This document shows, piece by piece, positions 1-35,000 of a stretch of 35,000 nucleotides of DNA; positions within the stretch are counted from its first letter, which is position 1; the number at the start of each line of letters is the position of its first letter. The notes beneath the pieces were generated by a model, which ran no database searches, was not told the DNA's origin, and saw nothing but the letters and a program-made list of their open reading frames with translations. The DNA is taken from NCBI GenBank assembly GCA_012295275.1, contig CM022672.1:27675930-27710929 (forward strand). The letters run 5' to 3'. Position numbers and translations under genes: made by a program. Source of the stretch: Chrysomallon squamiferum. Taxonomy: Eukaryota; Mollusca; Gastropoda; Neomphalida; Peltospiridae.

Positions 1-24805
<24,805 letters not shown>

Positions 24806-25396
24806 GATTGTCGAGAACCAGTTTAATGAACATTCCTCGGCTGAGACAAAAAGTATTAAGTTAAAAAATATTGCAGATTTTGAAAACAGTAAATCCTGTA
24901 TGACGGTTTCCTCAGCATGATGTTCAAACTAGACACACACACATGTACACAGTCACTGTGATGTCTGTGTCCACTGTCCTACACAGTCTGATATGAGCCA
25001 TGCAGCCTGACCATCCACACAATGCAACAGCCCATGTGATTCCTCAAATAGCTTTTTCAAATATTGTCACAACTGTGCGAAGAAGCCATTGCTAGAGAAA
25101 GGGGGGTAGGTTTGTTATCTTTTCAAAGTCAGCTGATAAAACAAAGGTCTTCTTTAAATCCTTATTTTTCTCACTAAATTTTTGTTTTAAAATTAACAAA
25201 ATCAAAATTTAAAAACAAAACCTTTAAACAATAGTAATTGTTTGTCAGTCAGTTTAACCAGTGATAATTCACTTTTCAGTTTCAACCGCAATTTCGCAAG
25301 AAGATAAAAGAAAAGTAAGGTGACTCTTGAAGCCAAACTGTCATGGACTCCAGTCAGTGAGGAAGAATGTGAAATTAATTGATAAAAGTATTTTAC

Positions 25397-25510
25397 TCAG
25401 GGAAGAGAAGAATGCAGGTCTGTGTGGGATGTCTCATTGCTGGGACTGGCACACCTTCCACGCCTGACTGCACGAGGAAGCGTGAACAGGTAAACTGGAG
25501 TAACTCAGGC
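25397..25510 (-). other. Possible 5' untranslated exon and promoter region of the EGF-LamG gene
   Basis: This stretch is visibly richer in G+C than its surroundings. It ends on the transcript strand in a plausible donor (TTCCCTGA|GTAAAA at 25397/25396). The acceptor at 24841/24840 needs an upstream partner, and this is the nearest reasonable one, giving a 556-nt intron. The right limit is a guess. No TATA box is obvious. On the plus strand there is also a donor-like AACAG|GTAAAC at about 25490, so a plus-strand non-coding transcript is an alternative. Confidence 0.3.
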
Positions 25511-26618
25511 TAATCACAAAATTTCACTCTAGTGGAAAAAAAATACTTTTTAAAAGAACCAATAAATAAAAGGCAGTTCATTATTTTCAGCTTGGGTATT
25601 GACAATGCTTCAAGTGTTCTTTTGTGTGAGCACAATGGGTAGATGGGGATTTCATTTCCTTTAATTGCCTTTTATATGACATCTTTCATTAACTGCATGT
25701 CTGCAAGTCGGTTATTTATTGATCATAAAATTACTTTTATGTTAATTTTTGAAAGAAACTAGGTCTAGCAGTTATAAAATTTATATATATATATATATAT
25801 TTTTAAATGAGTGTTACTCATAGACTGAAAATCAGAAATATTTATCATGAAAATTAATGCATTAAAGTTTTTTTTCCATTTTTTGTGAAAAAATATTTTT
25901 CATTTTGAAATAAAACTTTTGTAATAGATGAAAAATAAAATACATATAAAAATTGTGAAATACTGAAGATTTCATAATTAACAGACTGATAATATATTAT
26001 TTACTATAATTCTAATAGTCTGTCTCCAAATAATTTTTAATTTATAAACTCTTAAAAAAAAAAAAAAAAATAAATAATAAAAAAAAAAAAAAAAAAAAAA
26101 TGAATAAGCTACAAATGCAGATGGATCACAAAGAGAAATCCAGTGATTAGTTCAATGACCATTCTAAAAATAAAACCAAAAAAACTTACAATGGATGAAA
26201 TATTAATAAAATACATTCATCATAATTTGGAGTATAATTTCTTGATTTGTTAAAAAAAGGGTTAAAACAGTGGTTGTATACAATAATCAGTTTAATTTAA
26301 CTCAAATTTACCCTCATCTTTAGACTGAAAGAAAATTCAGTCTGTTGACCATTTCTCTTGTTTACAACGATTATATTAAATTAATGTGCAATGATATTAA
26401 AGACACATAGTATCTTTTGTATCTCCACCTAGTTCTGAGGGGGTATACTCAGGAAACAATTCCAGAAATTAGACCAGTTATTATATATGTATATTTTTTA
26501 TATATTTATATTTAATATTGATTTTAATGGTTTACTCCAATATATTAGTGTTTGTGGGGAAACAGCCTTGAAGTCATTCAGATTAAAGCTTTGAAGATAA
26601 ATATAAACATCTTCTGAA

Positions 26619-26648
26619 GGTAAACACACACACACACACACACACACA
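26619..26648. repeat. (CA)n microsatellite
   Basis: About 14 CA units. Confidence 0.93.
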
Positions 26649-27636
26649 AACATACATGCAGTAAGAAACTACGTAGATTATCGATATGATCAAAGATTAG
26701 AGTAGGTGACCCTACTCTTTTAAAAATAATGTATCGGGTAACTGTTGACAACCAAAATAATTCTATCAACAATAAGTACTTGTCATTCTGTACAAAGCAC
26801 ACAGCAGCTTAGCAACAATATCCCATAGCAACAAATTGCCTATTGCAAAATAAAACTCTTTCAGGAGAAAGGTCTACTCAGTTAAGGAAAGAAAAAATCT
26901 TTATTTATTGATGTACTGTTTAAGTAGCTACTAATTTCCCTGATTGTTAGTTTAAAAAATGGAGAAGATACATAAATCAGTTTGTTATAAGTACATCATG
27001 TGAGGTTAGTTAAATAGAACTAGTATCTTACAGTTTCCTTCTAACTGTACTGTCTTAAGTTATATAATGACCACAATAATGAAATATGAGAAAACAGATT
27101 TCCTCCTTTTCTCATAAGCCTTATATATTAGTAAAATCTTAGTTCTATGGGTGTGAGTATAAAAAGGATATATATGTGTGCATATTCTCACACACACACA
27201 CACGTAAACATCTCAAGAAAGTCAAAGAAAGTATATAATTATAAGAATATATCTACACTTTATTTTAACAAAAGAAGTTTGGCTAATACTAGCATGCAAT
27301 ACATTTTTATATTAACATTTTTAATTTTATAAACATTTCAACCTAAATTTGTATTCAGTTTAAACAAGTGATCTAAGCATGTTGTTCTGTGAACCTTTTT
27401 GTATAAATAAATCATTTGGGAAACTACTTTTATGAAAGTGATTCTTTATTAAATATACTTTAAACAGTGTTGTATTCATCTAGTTGATTGTGTTTTTTCC
27501 AATAAATATATGGCTTGCTGATACTCTGGGATTTATCTCAACAAGCCTATATATTGATAGAAAATCTGATAATCATAACTTTTTATTGCTGTCATTTAAT
27601 TAGATTATATTACATTTTCCCCCATAAAGTGTACTG

Positions 27637-27896
27637 CAGGGGTCAGTGACCTTTTGGAGAGAGGGGCCCAGACAGCTAAGCAGTTTCTGGAGGAGGAATC
27701 AAATGTATTATAAATACACACAAACACATACACTCTCTCTTTCTCTCTCTCAATTCCATCTTCAATACTCAGCACTAAGAGGGGATGCTAGGAAGCAAGG
27801 CTACTTTGGTCTGGAGGTTTAAAGAAAAAACAATGATGTTAATGTAATAACTGGTGTCCAAGAGTTCAGTTGGTGGACTACAATCTCTGACCCCTG
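27637..27896. mobile_element. hAT-like non-autonomous element (MITE)
   Basis: The left end CAGGGGTCAGTGACCTTTTG and right end (reverse complement) CAGGGGTCAGAG share a 10-bp terminal inverted repeat. The form CAGGGGTC...ACCTTTTGG resembles hAT-family ends. Length about 260 bp, no transposase, an internal CTCTCT run. No convincing 8-bp target duplication is visible, so the ends have decayed or the call is wrong. Confidence 0.45.
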
Positions 27897-30767
27897 CTGT
27901 GTTGTTTTGTTTCTCTGTTATATAAAAATATATATTTTATGTTCTTTATTTGGAATCTTTGCAAATCAATTTCAAATAATACTCTGTTTGGGGATGATGT
28001 AAAAACTGAGTTGAGAGATGGTTATATCTGTAATAATTTTTCTAAATAAACTGCTTTTATCTTGTAATAAATTGTGGTTACTTTTGTAACCACTTTTGTC
28101 TGGAGAAACTGGTTACAGTCTCTAATGTAACTGTAAAAGTATGTTCATAATTAATTTTTCAACACACACACACCAGTTATACATACATACACACATTGAA
28201 AATGTAAAGTAGTACAAAAAAAACAACAACATTTACATGCTTATTTCAAATCACTGATTATTTTCTCTCTGAGTAATGTTGGCAAGGACAAAGACAAAAA
28301 TATTTGCTAGAAATTGCATCAATATGAAGCTTTAATCACAAGAAATCTGAGAAGGAAAATAATCTCAGAAGATTTAACACTTCAAAATTGATCTGGTAGG
28401 TTGCACATTACTAAAGCAGTACTTAAAAATTAGAATATTCATAAAATGATAATTGCAATCTATACACATTAATATTATGTTTTATAGCTTTTAACAGTTA
28501 AATGAATGTTACTTGACATTTACCATAAATATTAATGTAATATTAATGTTATAAGATCATATTTCTTATTAGAAATAATTTTTAAATTTCAGTTATTTAT
28601 TCAGATATTATTTTTAAATTTCTATTAGTTATTTATTTATTTGTTTATTTTTTTTTTAAATGTATATTGTCATATTTTATTTCTATTATCATTTATAAAT
28701 TTCAATTATTTATTTATTTATTTATTTATTTCTTGATATTTATTTAATTTTAAAGTTAAATAAATTATTAAATTTCAATTTTTTCTTTATTGATTTATTT
28801 ATTAAGATTTACTAAGATTTCTTAGATCAATGGTTTTTTTTGTGTTTGTTTTCAAACAAATTTGTTTCTTGTTTGGGTTTTTAAAATTTTATTTATTTAT
28901 GTATTTACTTTTATTTTCTGGCCACAGATATATTTTAACACACACTCTGTTACTGGGAATGTGAGAAAAACAACACTCAAATGATCGATAGGCTAACATG
29001 TTAGCTGGTTCACACAGTCCTCTGTTTAAGTCCAGTCTGACAGCAAACACATGTAGGATCCAAGGTCTGACTCAAACCAACAGGTATATACATTCAGGTA
29101 AGACTGCAGTCTTTTCAAGGTCAGCCAAGGTCGTACAAGACAAGAAGTTAATGAATGGTGATGGGCAATGGAATGTTATTTTAAATTTGTCTTTTTTTTA
29201 TTTATTTATTTATTTTTTCATGTTTTCTACTTAAGAGAAAGTGAGAATCTAAGAAATGAAAATATTTCAAAGAATGAAAGAAAAAATATAAAAATATGTT
29301 TTATTTGTTTTTATTTTAAAAGAAATATTGTGATAGAATATTTTCTCTTGATTATTTATTTTCTCATTCCTGCTACAAATAATAATAATAATAATATAAT
29401 AACCAAATATATAAATGAAATAAATTAGTGGTAGATATGGTTATGGTGTAATTTGCAAAGTATTCAAAGCACAACTTAGTATTTTCATATTTCACATTTA
29501 TTTAAATATTTTAATAAACATTACTTTTTTGTGTATGTTTCAAAATGTAAATTAACAAGAGTAGATATTCTAACTAAAACTCATTTCCAAAATGAAAAGG
29601 AAAAGATTATATAAGAATATTTGTGAATGGATATGCTTTAATGTAGGCAAAATAATTTCAAGTATGTGAACTTATGTCTGTATGTCTATACACAATCAAT
29701 GAATAACACACACACACACATACACACACACACACATGCATATTATATGACTTATAATATGTATTTTTAAATGATTTCTAGGTAAAATATATATTCTTAG
29801 TGAAGTATATTACAATATACAACAAGTACATCAACATAAAGGAAGTTTTGACATAATGTTTTAAAAATTCAACCATGAAAGTAACCTATATGCTGTTTCC
29901 TGCATTTGGGACATTTAACTGTGATTCAATAAAGCATAACAGTTAGAGATGGAGTGAAAATACAGTCACAGTGATTAGTGACCTGCAAACTGACCACTGA
30001 ACTGGTCAATGTATTATCAAGTGTTAGAAGCAATACATGGGCAGCTGGAAAATACAAAGTACAGACAACTGCAGTTTTTAATTCCTATACAGTGATTACA
30101 ATATTAAATACTTTAACAGTTAACAAACACTGTAATAAAAATGTTCAAGATAGTCATCATTTGTTTTTAATGTATTTACAACAGTCATTAAAAATCAGAA
30201 ATTGGCTGTAAATAAAATTTAAAAAAAAAAAAAAAAAAAAATAGTCATTTTTAATATTATTAATGTATATCATTGATACACTACTCAGAAACTGCCTGCA
30301 AATAACAATTTAAAAAAAGAAAGAAGAATAAATAACATTATATTTTAAATCTTATTTAAGTATATACATCTATATCAGACACTGGTTATAAATAACATTT
30401 TTTAAAACAGTAAAGAAATAATGTCGTGTTTTTAATCTTACTAATATGTATCTGTATAATTATTTAACTGAAAGTGTCAAGGTTACTTGAAAACAAACAA
30501 TGGAATGTAAACTTTACAGTATTTATGACCACAGATAAGAATGTTTGTGATGAAACTTTAAGGTGGGGTCAAAGGTCACATTAGAAGCAGGTGTAAATCC
30601 AAATGCGACTCTATCAGCCAATGAAAACACTGCCATTATTATTATTTTACCTGTTTGCTGGTATTAAGTACATTTTTAATTACTTGATATATTAATTTAA
30701 TATTGATATTAACAAGTGTGTGTATGTTGGAAATCATTAAAAAATAGTGAATATAAATGTGTGAATA

Positions 30768-30888
30768 TAAACACACACACACACACACACATGTATATGT
30801 ATGTATGTATATGTATATGTATATTATATGTCTATGTATATATATATGTAAGTATATGTATAATATATATATATATTTTGTATATGTA

Positions 30889-30926
<38 letters not shown>

Positions 30927-30955
30927 GGGTGTGTGTTTGTGTGTATGAGTGTGTC
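30768..30955. repeat. (CA)n / (TATG)n / (TA)n compound repeat
   Basis: A CA run, then TATG and TGTATA units, a (TA)n stretch and a TG-rich end. The CA and TG ends are mutually complementary, so the block could fold back. Confidence 0.9.
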
Positions 30956-32374
30956 TGTGTTTGTATGATAAATGAATGGACATCATACCTATGTATATAT
31001 AATTATAACTGAGTAATCAATAAACATCTGAAGTAAAAATGTAGCAAGCATAATTAAACCAGAGACTTTCTCATTAATTACAGGATATTACCTAGTTCTT
31101 TAAATCTTCACAATCAATCACCTTTGACAGGTAACATCCCTAGATTGTATCATACCTGTTGATACTCAACAAATCGTTATCTTTACCTGTAATGCACCTG
31201 TACTTATATATCATATCTGTACTGACAGTTCATGCATCACCTTTTCTGACATGTACATGGACACTGAGGTGAACAAATGCCTATACATTGTATTATGAAC
31301 AAAGAATTGAATTTCATACATTTAAACATCTCATACCCATTGCGGTCAGGAAATTAAATAATATGAATTACTACCAGCAGTTAATAGCTGATGATGATGA
31401 CGATGATTATGATGTTAATGATATGATAAAACATCAAGGCCATTATAAATATTTTAGTGACAATAACAAAATGGAAATTATTTATTTCAATTTTTGTTAT
31501 TGTAAGTATATTTATTTGTTTTTCTTGTCAAGAACTTGTACAACAAAATAGAATAAAATCCGTTTTCTGATTTTATTTTGTTTAATTTAACTATTTGTGT
31601 GTTATTTTTATTTGTTTAAACTATCTAAACTATGAAATTTGTTCCTTTTAATTTTGTGAGTCACTGACTACCAAAACAAATATGTGTTGTTTTCTGAAAG
31701 AACAAACAGGAACCAGTCAAGTTAATATCCTACAAAGAAATAAAAAGACAAGCAAATACACACACACACACACACACACATAAATACTACTACTATTACT
31801 AACAAAATATATATATTTTTAAAAGACAGCAAAAGAAGAAAAAGATAAACAAATTTGGTATATTTGCAGAAACCAGTTTTTTCATTTACAAACAAAAAAA
31901 ACCCAATTTGACAGAAAGGTAAGGAAATAGATTCTGACAAGTTGTCAAGCCAGAACCTATCTGTTAGATCCAGGCAAACTGCACGACTTCACATGTCCTG
32001 TCTAAAAGAAGCAGCAAAACCTGTCACAAAGTGTGACTAACAACACAGCATACATATAAATCAGTGTAGCAGGTTTTAAAAAAGTCGCCCTCCAAGAAAA
32101 AGAAAAAAAGAAAAGAAAGAAAAGAATAAAAGATCAGGTGTAAAACTGTAATCCTTCGTTTCATGTGTGTGGCATGTAGCAGGTTTTAAATTGAAAAAGA
32201 AATAATTTTTTAGCAGTAATTTTGGATTTTTACAGTCTGTGAAAATAGAATTATTATACATGTAGAAAGACTGATATATAAGTAAAAATATAATTTTGAA
32301 TTTTTTTATTATTTAAACCTGGATGTACATATAATTGTATTTTTGAGTTAGCAGTATGTTTTAAATAAATAAGT

Positions 32375-32420
32375 ATATATGTATGTATGTCTGTATGTGT
32401 ACATGTCTGAATTAATATAT

Positions 32421-32452
<32 letters not shown>

Positions 32453-32545
32453 GTATGTATGTATATGTACATATGAATGTCTGTATTTTTGTATTCAAGA
32501 ACATGTTTGATAGATGTATGTATGTGTGTATATAAGTGTTTTTAT
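32375..32545. repeat. (TATG)n/(TA)n compound repeat
   Basis: TATG units flank a TA run at about 32426-32450. The open frames here arise only from the repeat. Confidence 0.9.
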
Positions 32546-34080
32546 GTGTATATGTATTATATTTAGTGTTTGATTTATTTACTTTTTTAGCAAAACAGAA
32601 TACAAGTTTTTGATATAACAAATAACAAATGATAATATATCAATAAGAACATTAAAAAGTATATTTAAACGTTTCAGTCTGAGGCTCATACAATGATCCA
32701 GCAAACAGTAATAACAATACAAAATCAACTTCTGCATTCTTCCAATAGCAAACGATAGGATCTTTCAAATGTTCTTCTTTATTCTGTCTAAGTTAACTGG
32801 CACTGAAATTCTGACTTCAATGAGAAAAATGTGCAATGAATTTGGATTGTCATTACGAGATATTATTTCTGTCTTATAAATAATGCACATTTGTAGTCAG
32901 GAGAAATAATTTTCATTTTTAAAAATAATTTAAATTTGTTGTTAAGAGAAATACTCCTCAGTTTTAAAATTACTGTAAATTTGTCAGACGTGTATAAAAC
33001 AACAGTTTTTACATCATTTCATGTTTGCCCAATACTGACACAGCCCAGACCTGAGACCACACTGCTGGGAGAAATAAAAATATTATTTATCTGTTCAATT
33101 AACTTAAGTTTTTAATTGGCCTGTAACCTGATTTAAGTAGAAATTGCATTAAGATTATTATACTAACTAGATTGATTTATTTTGATGATATCCTGTCTAA
33201 AAACACAACACAACAAAATGATTATAGAAAAATAAAATAATTTTGTTGCATTAATTGATAACAAACACAAAAACATTACAGGTTTCAATATGCATTTAAC
33301 AGAAAATTTAGTTTTAACAAGATGTAAAAAGAATATTTATCAGCACTTAAGATAAAAATACTATAACAATATTTTTCTCTTCCAACACAGCAAAGACTCA
33401 GTCTAATTAGACTTTTAAAAGTGGTCTTTCTGTTAAAAGCAAAATATTTCTCTAAATTTCATTGAATTTCTGACACCCAAGAGACTCAATCTAATTAGAT
33501 TTAAAAAAAAAATTATCTATTAAAAAACAATAAAAAAGCATAAAAGAATTTCTCTAAATTATATAGAATTTCAGTATCTCAGAATGTTTGCCTGGTCAGG
33601 TAAAATTATACAGAATATTTAATTTGTTTAAAATTTAGCTTTTTAGACCAGTCTTAAAAATACAGTACAGTAAAAGATATTTTAAATTATATTTTATTTC
33701 CATGATTTGTGCAATACTGAAAAACTAGATTAATTAATTTGTTATATATTTCTTAGCAGTTATTAATTTATTGTTACAGGGTCAAACCTTTCCTAATGAA
33801 GAAGTATCACAAACTGAAAAAAGACTACAATGCCATTTTATAATTTTCAAAGTTGCATACTTTAAAAAAAAAAAATATATATATTACTTAAAGACATTTT
33901 TGTACTTTATATTGGTTAATGGCTAGAAATGAAGTATTATATATGTATTATACATATTATATATATATATTCAAATATGTTTATGCTTGTTTGGATGGAC
34001 AAATGGACACACACATGTATATATAAATGAGTTAACAAAAGTTAAGAAGAACTGAGAGAATGACAGTGTTTAAATCTTAC

Positions 34081-34650
34081 TTGGTGAGCATCCTATCTGA
34101 CTGGTGAGTGGACACTGGCTCCACAACACGCCAGAGGACACAGCTCCAGCTGCACTGAAATCCACTCCCGGCCCCTCCCACAGGCATCCAGTGAAACCCT
34201 GCCCAAGTTCCATGACAACATGAGTTAACCGTACATCCAGCAGGAATGACTGAAAAGTCCTGTTTGCTAAAACTTCACTAAACAAAGTGTCTCCTCCAGG
34301 TTTGGAGACATTAAAGTAAACGACTCCGAGAAAGAACTTGATGTCAAACTGATGCCACGTGTTGTTGTTGAAATTGCTGCCTAGTGAAACAACAGAACCG
34401 GTGCTGTTCAGACTCCAGGACAGCTCCAGTGATGTGTTATGCATAGAAACACTTAAAAGGTCCTTTCCGTTTTTCTGGTATTTTAATATTTCTCCCGAAG
34501 GAGCACACGTCCGGAATACAACTTGTATCCATGACCCCTGACCTAAGGTCAAGGTCACGTCTGGTATAGTCACTTTTGATGTGTGGTTGAAGTACCCATA
34601 CTCCCCGTTTGAACACACTGTGTATAAGAGTAACATCAGTAAAAATATTT
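34081..34650 (-). CDS. Upstream exon: leader-like segment and LamG domain
   Basis: Open for the full 570 nt between a good acceptor (TTTTTCTTTCAG|AAATAT) and a good donor (TCACCAA|GTAAGA), phase 1 at both ends. If not spliced, the frame stops three codons past the donor. It begins IFLLMLLLYTVC, a hydrophobic run like the core of a signal peptide, with an internal Met that could be a start. A LamG domain follows: GYFNHTSKVTIP, a QVVFRTC strand, LLSVSM, NNNTWHQFDIKF (the conserved N-x-W-H), and the closing GQGFTGCL followed by a later QC. Several N-glycosylation sequons (NHT, NTS, NST, NNT, NVS, NRT) fit an extracellular domain. It belongs either to an upstream neighbour or to a longer form of the EGF gene; its 5' partner is outside the window or not recognisable. 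Confidence 0.78.
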
Positions 34651-35000
34651 CTGAAAGAAAAAAGGAAAAAGGAAAAATGTTAGAATTTAACTAATATAAA
34701 ATGCTGTAAAAGACTATGTAATATGGCATCATGGCATGATCAGTTTATTGTGATAGTGTATAACAATATAGTTGACAGACACAAAACTTAGATCTGAAGA
34801 CACACATTCATACATCACATATGCAGATGGACACACACATCCATATACTTAAACATATATATACCTATCTACATTCCTAAATCCATATATGTACATACAC
34901 ACACATATACACACACATGCGCACATACACACACACACACACATGCATACACATATAGAAATTTTATTTATTCAAGGTTTACAGAAAGAAGTATGTATCT
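34651..35000 (-). other. Sequence upstream of the LamG exon
   Basis: A purine-rich stretch on the plus strand (34652-34676) forms the polypyrimidine tract of the acceptor. The rest is AT-rich with a CA-rich block at 34880-34950. No first exon with a start codon and a matching phase-1 donor was recognised. Confidence 0.6.

Larger units (their letters stand above)
24841..34080. other. Region between signal-peptide exon and upstream LamG exon (9.2 kb)
   Basis: No EGF, LamG or other protein domain was recognised on either strand. The region holds the possible 5' untranslated exon near 25.4 kb, A-rich runs (26050-26100), CA repeats (26619-26648, 29707-29737, 30768-30791, 31757-31781), ATTT runs (28625-28740), TATG-type arrays (30790-30955, 32375-32545), a hAT-like element and two motif clusters. 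It is an intron if the LamG exon belongs to the same gene, or an intergenic region if not. Confidence 0.65.

Noticed and set aside
28992-29040. tRNA-derived SINE head suggested by TTAGCTGGTTC and GTTTAAGTCC
   Set aside because: Box spacing is too short and no cloverleaf can be drawn. The 14-bp palindrome GCTAACATGTTAGC explains part of the resemblance.

Overview
The window is AT-rich, microsatellite-rich animal DNA carrying a multi-exon gene with GT-AG introns on the minus strand. I read it as a lophotrochozoan invertebrate, most likely a mollusc. This is a judgement from intron style, repeat content and the protein family, because no sequence here is diagnostic of a species. I saw no rRNA, tRNA, CRISPR array, bacterial operon or viral gene.

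The main content is the 5' two-thirds of a large Crumbs-type (CRB/EYS-like) extracellular gene, read right to left. Splicing by hand gives 17 coding exons from an ATG at 24805 down to position 1. They join in one open frame of exactly 1177 codons, with every intron phase matching. The protein starts with a signal peptide, then has 23 EGF-like domains, many of them calcium-binding, then one laminin G (LamG) domain and the start of a further EGF domain. The gene continues beyond the left edge, where more LamG/EGF modules and, if it is a true Crumbs, a transmembrane segment and short cytoplasmic tail would be expected.

Layout by region: 1-14868 holds exons 17 to 2 with short introns full of microsatellites and tandem repeats. 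14869-24714 is a 9.8 kb first intron with two tandem-repeat blocks, a palindromic MITE-like element and many simple repeats. 24715-24840 is the exon with the ATG and signal peptide. 24841-34080 is a 9.2 kb stretch with no recognisable coding exon, though it has a possible 5' untranslated exon near 25.4 kb, a hAT-like MITE and motif clusters. 34081-34650 is another minus-strand exon, coding for a hydrophobic leader-like segment and a second LamG domain.

The most interesting question is how the 34 kb LamG exon relates to the EGF gene. It ends in phase 1 and is phase-compatible both with the signal-peptide exon and directly with EGF exon 2, and no other downstream exon is visible. The locus may therefore have two alternative N-termini: a distal one with an N-terminal LamG domain, and a proximal one starting straight into EGF repeats. 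An internal hydrophobic exon or a separate neighbouring gene are the alternatives. Transcript data would decide.
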